Made by a program: the position numbers and the translations under genes. DNA of 64,000 nucleotides. Origin: Acidobacteriota bacterium (GTDB lineage: Bacteria > Acidobacteriota > Terriglobia > Terriglobales > Acidobacteriaceae). Where the stretch lies: the NCBI GenBank assembly GCA_021780075.1, contig JAJXZL010000002.1, positions 146,928-210,927 of the forward strand, in the 5' to 3' direction. The notes under the pieces were generated by a model that did not search any database, was not told where the DNA came from, and saw nothing but the letters and a program-made list of their open reading frames with translations. Shown piece after piece: positions 12,525 through 20,456 of this stretch (the first letter of the stretch is position 1; each line of letters begins with the position of its first letter).

Positions 12525-13376
12525 ATGACCGCCAGCGCCTCGCCAAGCCGCCCCGCACGCGCCGCCCGCCACCGCTACATGGCCATGCTTTCCACCACCC
12601 TGCTGCTCGCCGCCACTCTCGCCGCCAGCGCCCAGTCCGGGCCCAACGCCGATCCCGCCATGCTCCCCGACGCGCCACAAGCCCAGGCTCAGTCTCAGGC
12701 CCAGCCCCAGGACGCCGTCACCGTGCGCAACACCCCGCGCAATATCCTGCATGACCAGCTCGCCATCTGGACCAGCCCTGTCCGCCTGCGCCCGCACGAT
12801 CTCGTGTGGCTCGCTCCCTTTGCCGTCGTCACCGGCGTCTCCATCGCCACGGACCACCACACCATGAGCCAGGTCGTCTCCCGCGACCCTAGCTTCAACA
12901 ACGCCAACGTCAATGCTTCCAACGCCATGATCGGCGGCTTTATTGCCGCGCCCGTCGCGCTCTTCGGTTACGGCCATTTTGAGCAGAATGAGCATGCGCG
13001 CGAGGCTGGCATCCTCAGCGGAGAAGCGCTCCTCGACGGCGTCGGCGTCGAGGAAGGCATGAAGCTCATCTTCTGGCGCGAGCGCCCCGCCCTCGACAAC
13101 GCCCGCGGCAAGTTCTTCCAGTCCGGCGCGGGCATTGACTCCTCATTCCCGTCATCCCACAGCGTCCTCGCCTGGGCCACAGCCTCCGCCATCGCCACCG
13201 AGTACCCGAAGTTCTGGACGCAAACCCTCGTCTATTCCGGCGCCACCGCCATCAGCCTCACCCGCGTCCTCGGCCAGCAGCATTTCCCCACGGATGTCCT
13301 CGTCGGCGCCACCGCCGGATGGCTCGTCGGCCGCTACGTCGTCCACCACCACCGCCATGCGCCCGCTGCACACTGA
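12525..13376 (+). CDS. PAP2-family phosphatase, exported
   Basis: Phosphatidic-acid phosphatase type 2 superfamily. All three signature motifs are visible: KLIFWRERP (KxxxxxxRP), SSFPSSHSVLA (PSGH-type motif with Ser in place of Gly) and TRVLGQQHFPTD (SRxxxxxHxxxD type). An N-terminal hydrophobic segment (ML STTLLLAATLAAS) followed by a Gln/Ala/Pro-rich linker suggests export or anchoring before the catalytic domain. ATG at 12525 has AGGAG 5 nt upstream; Met19 is an alternative. Likely substrates are lipid pyrophosphates or phosphatidic acid, but PAP2 sequence alone does not fix this. Confidence 0.9.
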   Translation: MTASASPSRPARAARHRYMAMLSTTLLLAATLAASAQSGPNADPAMLPDAPQAQAQSQAQPQDAVTVRNTPRNILHDQLAIWTSPVRLRPHDLVWLAPFAVVTGVSIATDHHTMSQVVSRDPSFNNANVNASNAMIGGFIAAPVALFGYGHFEQNEHAREAGILSGEALLDGVGVEEGMKLIFWRERPALDNARGKFFQSGAGIDSSFPSSHSVLAWATASAIATEYPKFWTQTLVYSGATAISLTRVLGQQHFPTDVLVGATAGWLVGRYVVHHHRHAPAAH

Positions 13377-13391
13377 TCCGGCACAGCAGGC

Positions 13392-13419
13392 TGACTCCTG
13401 ATCCCTGATCCCTGATCTC
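13392..13419. repeat. Four-unit heptanucleotide tandem repeat
   Basis: Four 7-base units, TGACTCC, TGATCCC, TGATCCC and TGATCTC, lie between the convergent ends of the PAP2 and aldo/keto reductase genes and touch the reductase stop codon. Related 7-base runs are at 47861-47881 and 52108-52128. Confidence 0.7.
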
Positions 13420-14447
13420 TACACCGGCGGCGGATTCCGCTCCGCAAACTGCCGCTGGTGCCAGTAGGGATAGACCGGCGCTGTCGCGCTGGCCTTGTCC
13501 AGCTTCGCCACCTGCTCCGCCGTCAGATTCCAGCCCACCGCATTCAGGTTCTGCTTGAGTTGCTCCTCGTTGCGCGCGCCCAGAATCAGCGACGCCACCG
13601 TGGGCCGCTGCAGCAGCCAGTTCAGCGCCACCTGCGGAACCGTCTTGCCTGTCTCCGCCGCCACCTCGTCCAGCGCATCCACCACCGTGTACAGATACTC
13701 GTCCGGCATCTGCGGACCGTTCTCCGCCGTCTTGTGCAGGCGGCTCACCTCAGGCAGTGGCTGCCCCCGGCGAATCTTGCCCGTCAGCCGTCCCCAGCCC
13801 AGCGGACTCCACACCAGCGCGCCGACTTTCTGGTCCAGCCCCAGCGGCATCAGCTCCCACTCATACTCGCGCCCCACCAGCGAGTAGTACACCTGGTGCG
13901 CCACAAACCGCGTCCACCCATGCCGCTCCGCCACCGCCAGCGACTTCATCAGGTGCCAGCCCGAAAAATTCGAGCACGCGATATACCGCACCTTGCCCTC
14001 GCGCACAAAGGTGTTCAGCGTATCCTGCACCTCTTCAATCGGCGTCAGCGCGTCAAAGCCGTGCAGATGGTAGATGTCCACATACTCGGTGCCCAGCCGC
14101 CGCAGGCTGTTCTCCAGCGAGTAGCGCAGGTGATACCGCGACGACCCCACGCGGTTCGGCCCATCCTCAAAGCGAAACGTCACCTTCGTCGAAATCAGCG
14201 CCTTGTCGCGCCGCCCGACGAGCGCCTTGCCCAGCACCTCTTCCGAGCGGCCATTCGAGTACACATCCGCCGTGTCAAACAGGTTGACGCCAGCCTCCAT
14301 GCAGATGTCCACGATGTGCCGCGCCTCGGCGACGTCTGCCGTTGCGCCCCACGCATCAAAAAATTCGCTGCCGCCGCCAAACGTGCCAGCGCCAAAACTC
14401 AATACGGGAACCTTGAGGCCCGAGCCTCCAAGCAGTCTGTATTCCAT
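13419..14447 (-). CDS. Aldo/keto reductase
   Basis: NADPH-dependent oxidoreductase with the (beta/alpha)8 AKR fold. The catalytic tetrad can be placed: Asp in NLFDTADVYSNG with its Tyr four residues on, Lys in ISTKV, and His in YHLHGFD. The cofactor region near the C-terminus (ILGARNEEQL) is present. The protein resembles the AKR11/AKR12 type with broad substrates such as sugars, aldehydes or flavonoids; a specific substrate cannot be assigned. The open frame starts at 14492, but ATG at 14447 (MEYRLLGGSGL) matches the family start; 14459 is also possible. Product about 342 residues. Confidence 0.9.
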   Translation of the reverse strand: MEYRLLGGSGLKVPVLSFGAGTFGGGSEFFDAWGATADVAEARHIVDICMEAGVNLFDTADVYSNGRSEEVLGKALVGRRDKALISTKVTFRFEDGPNRVGSSRYHLRYSLENSLRRLGTEYVDIYHLHGFDALTPIEEVQDTLNTFVREGKVRYIACSNFSGWHLMKSLAVAERHGWTRFVAHQVYYSLVGREYEWELMPLGLDQKVGALVWSPLGWGRLTGKIRRGQPLPEVSRLHKTAENGPQMPDEYLYTVVDALDEVAAETGKTVPQVALNWLLQRPTVASLILGARNEEQLKQNLNAVGWNLTAEQVAKLDKASATAPVYPYWHQRQFAERNPPPV

Positions 14448-14540
14448 GCCAGCTAGCATGCCGCAGCCCCACCCGTCAGCGCAAATCGGCATTTATGCAT
14501 TACTGGTTGAATTAGTTCAAGGCAGGGCGTACAGGAGACG

Positions 14541-15116
14541 CTAACTCTTCGGAGGTGCGCTTTCGACCTCGACCATTCCCAGATCCTTCCTAGCCGCGAT
14601 AATGATCGAATCTACGAGCGCTAGATAAGCAACTGTGTAGTCCAACAAGCCATCGCTAATAGCGGATTTCGCCTTTTCACTGACGGCCACCCACGAGCCC
14701 ATCAAGGGGGCAATTATGCTTCTATCTATAAAAAGACGATTAAAAAAGACCTGCTGAGCATGTCGCACCTTCTCGATCATCTCTTTCGTAGCAGGAGAGG
14801 ACTCCTCCGTCATTCTTGCAACAATGGGCAACGAATCCTGAGCGGCCTTTACGGCTTCAAGCAACTCCCGCCATTCCGCCTTCTTCTGATCACGTTCCCA
14901 CTGCTCATGCTCAGTCTCTCGGTTCTTCCTGAATGACCAAGCGGCAATACCAACACCGGCCGCAATTGAAAGCAAACTGACAACTGTTTGAACGACCGTC
15001 GCTAAGAGTGACTTCCACCAAGGGACTGCTGCAGCCTGTTCCACGCAATGAACCTGCATGGCGCCTTGCGCCTGCGCTGCCAAAGCCCCAATTATCCCCT
15101 CCAAATGCCAGACCAT
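14541..15116 (-). CDS. Hypothetical membrane-anchored coiled-coil protein
   Basis: I do not recognise this 191-residue protein. One transmembrane helix is visible at about residues 35-60 (VQTVVSLLSIAAGVGIAAW), followed by a highly charged, probably coiled-coil stretch (residues 62-90), then a mixed helical C-terminal domain. Codon choice is less C-biased and GC content looks lower than in its neighbours, suggesting a gene that is young or acquired. AAGGTGA lies 6 nt before the ATG, supporting real expression. Confidence 0.7.
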   Translation of the reverse strand: MVWHLEGIIGALAAQAQGAMQVHCVEQAAAVPWWKSLLATVVQTVVSLLSIAAGVGIAAWSFRKNRETEHEQWERDQKKAEWRELLEAVKAAQDSLPIVARMTEESSPATKEMIEKVRHAQQVFFNRLFIDRSIIAPLMGSWVAVSEKAKSAISDGLLDYTVAYLALVDSIIIAARKDLGMVEVESAPPKS

Positions 15117-15211
15117 CGGCTGTCACCTTGCATCCTAAGAAGTTGCCCCAAAAGGTTAGCATTTGGAGCCAATTCCTCAAAGCCATGCGCGGCACCCGCA
15201 AGCTCGGCAGA

Positions 15212-15910
15212 CTACCCGTAGTTCACCGTGCGTCCCGGCCGCCTTTGCCTGAACGGCAAATAGAGCAGCGCAAACAACACCAGCGCGATCCCCTCACCGG
15301 ACGCAATGTACCAGGGCCACGGCCCCATAAAATCCAGCAGGGACGGATTGGCAGGCTTCCAGCACACATACATATAGTTCGTCTTGAAAAGTAAATTGAA
15401 CACGCCCACCGCCAATGCAAAGGCATTCCCAGCCAGAAAGGCCCTCCACACTGATCCCGGTCGCGGACGCGCCGATCCGGCCCAGACCAGATACAGCACC
15501 GCAACCACAACCATTCCATGCGTCACGAAAAACTCGACGGTCAAAAAGGATGGAAACGGCTCCCACAGGTCCGGTGTGAGTAACGCCATTGGAGTGCCCG
15601 CAAGAGCTCCATAGTAAGCAAGATCAAAAATCGCAGCGTTCAAAGTAAACAAGGCAATAATCGTCAGGCAAAGCGTCGCATCGCACAATTCCAGAGGAAG
15701 ACTCCCGGGAAAGGAAAGCCAGTGCCGCCACGCCTGGTAGCCGTACCAGATAAAGGCATTCAACAGCAGGAACACACCCAGTCCGAGTCGAATCGCTCTC
15801 TCCCCTGCGCGGAACCGGCGCGCCAGCAGCGCGAGCATGGCTGCCGTGACAGGGGCAGCGCTCAGGATGGCAATGTGCAAGAGCCCGAATAGTCTGAAGT
15901 TCGACTCCAT
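15212..15910 (-). CDS. TIGR02206/YwaF-family integral membrane protein
   Basis: A 232-residue, six- to seven-helix membrane protein of the TIGR02206 (Bacillus YwaF-like) group, with characteristic features such as LPLELCDATLCL in the middle and FKTNYMYVCWKP followed by LLDFMGPWPWYI near the end. Function in the family is unknown. The open frame reads back to 16684 over hisS, but that is a shadow: the ATG at 15910 starts the conserved protein and has GGTGGA about 7 nt upstream. It is divergent from hisS. Confidence 0.85.
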   Translation of the reverse strand: MESNFRLFGLLHIAILSAAPVTAAMLALLARRFRAGERAIRLGLGVFLLLNAFIWYGYQAWRHWLSFPGSLPLELCDATLCLTIIALFTLNAAIFDLAYYGALAGTPMALLTPDLWEPFPSFLTVEFFVTHGMVVVAVLYLVWAGSARPRPGSVWRAFLAGNAFALAVGVFNLLFKTNYMYVCWKPANPSLLDFMGPWPWYIASGEGIALVLFALLYLPFRQRRPGRTVNYG

Positions 15911-16084
15911 ACGGAATCCACCCCCGCCTTCAAAGGCAGGCACCTCCGCAAGGTCCAAGCAACTCGCCTTCCGAGTATCCCACCAAATCTCGGTACCGGA
16001 TGTGACGCTCACGCGCAACTCCCTCCCTGCCTCGCGGCTTCGGTTCGCCGCCGGCGCATTCGCCCCATTTAAACTAAATAGGTT

Positions 16085-17383
16085 ATGTCCACTCTCAAAG
16101 CCGTGCGCGGCACCCGCGACCTTCTGCCGCCTGAGACCGCTCTCTGGAACCACATCGAGGCCGTTGCCCGTGCCGTCTTCGCCCGCTACAACTTTGGCGA
16201 GATCCGCACCCCCATCTTTGAAGACACCTCCCTCTTCGCCCGCGGCGTCGGCGAAGAAACCGACATCGTCTCCAAGGAGATGTACACCTGGGAAGACCGC
16301 GCCCGCGCGCAATCGGAAAAATCCCAGTCCCTCACCCTCCGCCCCGAAAACACCGCCGGCGTAGTCCGCGCCTACATCGAGCACAAGCTCGGCGAAACCG
16401 GCCAGCTCCAAAAGCTCTATTACATCGGCCCGCAGTTCCGCCGCGAGCGCCCGCAGAAGGGCCGCTACCGCCAGTTCTTCCAGATCGGCGCTGAAGTCAT
16501 CGGCCCGCCCAGTGCAGGCAGTGAGTCGCCCCTCCGCGACGCTGAAATCCTTGAAATGCTCGCCACACTCCTCGACGAGCTCGGCATCACCGGCTGGACG
16601 CTCCAGCTCAACTCCGTCGGCTCCTCTGCTGACCGCGCCCGCTACAACGAGGCTCTCCGCGCCGCCCTCGAACCCATCGCCCACACCATGTGTGCAGACT
16701 GCCAGCGCCGCGCCGTCACCAACCCCCTCCGCGTCCTAGACTGCAAAGTCCCCGAGGACCAGCCCATCATCGAAAAGCTCCCCCGCATCGTCGACCTTCT
16801 CGATCCGGCATCCGTAGAGCACTTCGCCGCCGTCACCGCCGCGCTCGACGCAGCCGGCGTGCCCTACACGCGCAACCACCGCCTCGTCCGTGGCCTCGAC
16901 TACTACACCCGCACCACCTTCGAGTTCACCCACGGCGGCCTCGGCGCGCAGAACGCCCTGCTCGGCGGCGGCCGTTATGACGGCCTTAGCGAGGCCATCG
17001 GCGGCCCCAAGGCCCCCGGCATCGGCTTCGCCATCGGCCTTGACCGCCTCGTGCTGACCTTGCAAGCGCAGGAACTCAACCAAGAGTCTGCCCCACCGCA
17101 GGCAGATGCCTACATTGCACCCCTCGGCGAAGCCATGAACGCCGCCGCGCTGTCGCTGGCCCGCGAACTGCGCCGCGTGGGCCTGGCCGTCGAGCTCGGA
17201 GATGGCAGTTTCCGCCTCAAAAAGTCCTTTGAAGCCGCCGACAAGACCGCCCGCTGCATCGTCATCCTCGGCGAAGACGAGCTTCAATCCGGTATCCTTA
17301 CAGTGAAGGACTTCTCCACCGGCACCCAAACAAAGGTTCCTCGCGCGGACCTGGCCGCGTTTCTGGCCGAACCGTCGAAGTAA
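16085..17383 (+). CDS. hisS: Histidine-tRNA ligase
   Basis: Class II synthetase charging tRNA-His. The 432-residue protein shows the N-terminal AVRGTRDLLP, motif 2 (YYIGPQFRRERPQKGRYRQF) and the HisRS signatures LVRGLDYYTRTTFE and the Gly-rich LLGGGRYDGL, followed by GFAIGLDRL (motif 3) and a C-terminal anticodon-binding domain. The internal order and length match bacterial HisRS. It is followed by aspS in the same direction after a 250-bp repeat-containing gap, an order seen in many bacteria. Confidence 0.97.
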   Translation: MSTLKAVRGTRDLLPPETALWNHIEAVARAVFARYNFGEIRTPIFEDTSLFARGVGEETDIVSKEMYTWEDRARAQSEKSQSLTLRPENTAGVVRAYIEHKLGETGQLQKLYYIGPQFRRERPQKGRYRQFFQIGAEVIGPPSAGSESPLRDAEILEMLATLLDELGITGWTLQLNSVGSSADRARYNEALRAALEPIAHTMCADCQRRAVTNPLRVLDCKVPEDQPIIEKLPRIVDLLDPASVEHFAAVTAALDAAGVPYTRNHRLVRGLDYYTRTTFEFTHGGLGAQNALLGGGRYDGLSEAIGGPKAPGIGFAIGLDRLVLTLQAQELNQESAPPQADAYIAPLGEAMNAAALSLARELRRVGLAVELGDGSFRLKKSFEAADKTARCIVILGEDELQSGILTVKDFSTGTQTKVPRADLAAFLAEPSK

Positions 17384-17441
17384 CTTTGCCGGAACCGAAG
17401 TCGCAAACGATGCAGGCTGGCAGATACGGGCTGGTAGGTCA

Positions 17442-17572
17442 GGGCTTTAGCTCTGACTCTCTTCTGCCTCAAAGAATCCCGGGGGCTTTAGCCCCTGACA
17501 TACGAGGCTTGGAAGGGTACGGGCTTTAGCCCGTACATCAAGCTTCTTCAAAATCACCGGGGCTTTAGCCCC
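17442..17572. repeat. Four GGGCTTTAGCCC palindromic repeats
   Basis: Four copies of a palindromic core GGGCTTTAGCCC lie in the hisS-aspS gap: 17442-17453 (degenerate right arm), 17482-17495 (GGGGCTTTAGCCCC), 17518-17535 (TACGGGCTTTAGCCCGTA) and 17559-17572 (GGGGCTTTAGCCCC), at spacings near 40 bp. Outer bases differ between copies yet keep pairing. They could fold in RNA or be bound as DNA palindromes; no protein coding is seen. Confidence 0.85.
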
Positions 17573-17633
17573 TGAGGGAGTCTCGGCGCGTTCTACTCAC
17601 GGCCGCAGAACCCCAACGCAAAGGAATCACCCA

Positions 17634-19502
17634 GTGCTCGACTTTCTCGGCAATCTTGAACGGACGCATCTCTGCGGCGACCTGCGCGCCGCCCACGCTG
17701 GCCAGCAAGTGGTTCTCATGGGCTGGGTTAACCGCCGCCGCGACCACGGCAACCTCATCTTCCTCGACATCCGCGACCGCTCCGGCATCGCCCAGGTTGT
17801 GCTGGACAAGGAATTGACGCCCGACGGCCACGCCAAGGGCGAGCAGGTCCGCCCGGAGTACGTCGTCGCCGCCGTCGGCAAGGTACGCCTCCGCGCCCCC
17901 GACGCCATCAATCCCAAGATGCCCACCGGCGAAATCGAGATTGAGAGCACGCAGTTGCTGGTGCTGAATGACACGCGCCTCGCCCCGTTCTCGCCCGCCG
18001 AGGAAGCCATCCAGAACGAGGAAGTCCGCCTCAAGTACCGCTACGTTGACCTGCGCCGTGCGGAAATGCAGCGCAACTTCCGCCTGCGCCACGACATCAC
18101 CCTCGCCATCCGCGAGAGCCTCAGCCGCCAGGGTTTCCTCGAAATCGAAACGCCCATCCTCACCAAGTCCACCCCCGAAGGCGCGCGCGACTTCCTCGTC
18201 CCCAGCCGCGTTCATCCCGGCGAGTTCTACGCGCTGCCGCAGTCCCCGCAGATCTTCAAGCAGATCCTCATGATCTCCGGCTTCGACCGCTACTTCCAGA
18301 TCGCCCGCTGCTTCCGCGACGAAGACCTCCGCGCCGATCGCCAGCTTGAATTCACGCAGGTCGATCTCGAAATGAGCTTCCCGCGCCAAGAGCATGTCTT
18401 CGCCGTCGTCGAAGACTTCCTCTGCGCCGGTTTCGCCGCCGCCGGCGTTACGCTGCCCAAACCCTTCCCGCGCATGACATATGACGAAGCCATGCAGCGC
18501 TTCGGCACGGACAAGCCCGATTTGCGCCTGCCCGGCCTCACCGATGTGCGCTCCGCCTTCACGGATGAAAATCTCGCCACGCTGCAAATCGATTCCGCGC
18601 TGCCCATCGTCGCCCTGCGCATCCCCAACGTCGGCGAGCTCAGCCGCAAGGAGCGCGAAGACAACCACCCGCTCTTCGATCAGAAAAAGGGCGCCAAGTT
18701 CATTGACGATTTCAAGCGCCTCGCCAAAGGCTTTCCCGAAGCCGCCGCCAAGGTGCGCGAACTCGCTGGAGCATCAGACGCCGACTTCGTCATCATCGTC
18801 GCCGGCGACCCCGCACACCACATCAAGGCCAGCGACACGAAGTTCGAGGGCCGCCTCAGCGAGCGCGAAATCAACGTCCTTGCCGCCGCAGGCAACTTCC
18901 GCACCGAGCTGGCCAAAAAGTACGCCGAGCGCCATGGCGCCTTCCGCGTCACAGACGACGCCGTGTACAACGCGCACGCTGGCAAGCAGGTGGACGGCTC
19001 CGCCGCCTTCCATCCCATCTGGATTACCGACTTCCCGATGTTCGAGTACGATCTGGCCAGCGGCAAGTGGATGCCCGCGCACCATCCATTCACCTCGCCG
19101 CACGAGCACGACATGGCCAACCTCGTCAGCGACCCCGCCAGCGTGCGCGCCAACTGCTATGACCTCGCAATGAACGGCCTCGAACTCGGCTCCGGCTCCA
19201 TCCGCATCCATCGCAAGGACGTGCAGCAGCAGATCTTCCAGTCGCTCAACATCAGCGACGAAGAAGCCCGCCAGCGCTTTGGCTTCTTCCTCGACGCACT
19301 GGAGTACGGTACCCCGCCGCATGGCGGCATCGCGCTCGGCCTCGACCGCATCGTCATGCTGCTCGCCGGCGCGCCCAGCCTGCGCGAAGTCATCGCCTTC
19401 CCAAAAACCGCCAAGGCCATCGACCTCATGGTCGATGCACCCACCACGGTCACCGAGCAGCAGCTGAAGGAGCTGCACATCCGCGTCGCGCTCAAGAGCT
19501 GA
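17634..19502 (+). CDS. aspS: Aspartate-tRNA ligase, probably non-discriminating
   Basis: Class II synthetase charging tRNA-Asp, 622 residues with the bacterial-type GAD insertion. It starts at GTG 17634, with AAGGA 8 nt upstream. Seen: OB-fold anticodon domain GWVNRRRDHGNLIFLD, motif 2 FQIARCFRDEDLRADRQLEF, and motif 3 GIALGLDRIVMLLAG. His38 in RRRDHG sits at the position that is His in the non-discriminating P. aeruginosa enzyme and Leu in the discriminating E. coli enzyme, so this enzyme probably also charges tRNA-Asn, implying a GatCAB amidotransferase elsewhere. That last point is inference from one residue. Confidence 0.96.
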   Translation: MLDFLGNLERTHLCGDLRAAHAGQQVVLMGWVNRRRDHGNLIFLDIRDRSGIAQVVLDKELTPDGHAKGEQVRPEYVVAAVGKVRLRAPDAINPKMPTGEIEIESTQLLVLNDTRLAPFSPAEEAIQNEEVRLKYRYVDLRRAEMQRNFRLRHDITLAIRESLSRQGFLEIETPILTKSTPEGARDFLVPSRVHPGEFYALPQSPQIFKQILMISGFDRYFQIARCFRDEDLRADRQLEFTQVDLEMSFPRQEHVFAVVEDFLCAGFAAAGVTLPKPFPRMTYDEAMQRFGTDKPDLRLPGLTDVRSAFTDENLATLQIDSALPIVALRIPNVGELSRKEREDNHPLFDQKKGAKFIDDFKRLAKGFPEAAAKVRELAGASDADFVIIVAGDPAHHIKASDTKFEGRLSEREINVLAAAGNFRTELAKKYAERHGAFRVTDDAVYNAHAGKQVDGSAAFHPIWITDFPMFEYDLASGKWMPAHHPFTSPHEHDMANLVSDPASVRANCYDLAMNGLELGSGSIRIHRKDVQQQIFQSLNISDEEARQRFGFFLDALEYGTPPHGGIALGLDRIVMLLAGAPSLREVIAFPKTAKAIDLMVDAPTTVTEQQLKELHIRVALKS

Positions 19503-19503
19503 T

Positions 19504-20421
19504 TTACTTCTGCGAAGAGCGGGAGGACAAGGCATCGCCACCCGTTCTGAGATGTTTCATCAAGCTTGTAAAGCAACCGGGAATTTGCTTGTCCCATTCG
19601 GACCAATTGTGTCCCCCGGGTCTTGTGTGGAACTCAAAGGCAAATCCACGTTGTCTCATATCCAACACGAACTTCCGAATTGGTCCGAGCAGTGGCTCGT
19701 CCTCACCCGCAGTCACATATAGATACGGAATCGCTGAGGGCTGGACACTTTGCACTTGAATAAAAGGGTCGCGAGCGCGTCTCTCCGCGCTGCCTATGGG
19801 TCCGAAGATTTTGCGGAACCTCCACCATTGTCCGACGCGTCGAATGTTGAACCCTCGGCTCGGTACATCGATCGCTGGGCTCAATGCGCCTGCGAAGGAA
19901 TACAAGTCGGGACGAGCGAGCGCGCATTCGATCGCCGCGAATCCTCCCATGGAAACTCCGATAATGGCGCGCCCACCCCGATCACTGCGCACAGGAAATC
20001 GCGCCTCTACATCAGCAATCAAATCCGCCGTTAAGTAATCGCCGTACTTTTCCCGGGGCGCTTCTACCTCGTTCATGTAATAGGAAGAATCCCCCTCCGG
20101 CATCACCAGCAACAGACCATGCTGCACATAGATTGCTACGTCGGAGTCATTGGACCAGTCTCGAAAGCTTCCATAATTGCCGTGCAACAGATAAACCACC
20201 GAAAACTTCCGATTGGGATCAACCTTTGCGGGCAGAAATACCCTGTACGTCATCTGCCTGCCGAGCGCAGCGCTCTCGAAGTGGACATCCTGCATTCGAA
20301 CGCCAGCGGGAACTTGCGGACGGTCCGGTCGAATGACCTTCTCCGAATGACATGCGATAAAGAATCCGCTGAAGAGAAGCGCAATGAGCAGCTGGGAAGT
20401 ACGATTTGCTCGACAGGTCAT
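19504..20421 (-). CDS. Lipoprotein esterase of the esterase D/FGH fold
   Basis: A 305-residue alpha/beta hydrolase of the putative esterase family (COG0627/COG2382-like). The N-terminus is a lipoprotein signal ending FFIACHS with Cys24. Catalytic triad candidates are Ser in IIGVSMGGF, Asp/Glu in TAGEDEPLL and His in GGHNWSEW. The oxyanion region VVYLLHGNYG is present. The ATG at 20421 has AGGAGGGG 8 nt upstream. It lies 35 bp after the GH57 gene, so it is probably the last gene of an alkA-GH57-esterase transcript. Deacetylation of polysaccharides or feruloyl-ester cleavage are plausible roles, unproven. Confidence 0.85.
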   Translation of the reverse strand: MTCRANRTSQLLIALLFSGFFIACHSEKVIRPDRPQVPAGVRMQDVHFESAALGRQMTYRVFLPAKVDPNRKFSVVYLLHGNYGSFRDWSNDSDVAIYVQHGLLLVMPEGDSSYYMNEVEAPREKYGDYLTADLIADVEARFPVRSDRGGRAIIGVSMGGFAAIECALARPDLYSFAGALSPAIDVPSRGFNIRRVGQWWRFRKIFGPIGSAERRARDPFIQVQSVQPSAIPYLYVTAGEDEPLLGPIRKFVLDMRQRGFAFEFHTRPGGHNWSEWDKQIPGCFTSLMKHLRTGGDALSSRSSQK

Positions 20422-20456
20422 GGACGAACCCCTCCTGCGCAACAAAACATCCTCCC

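Noticed and set aside
15911..16684. Long open frame upstream of the YwaF-like gene
   Set aside because: It is antisense to hisS and has no family features; the real start is the ATG at 15910.
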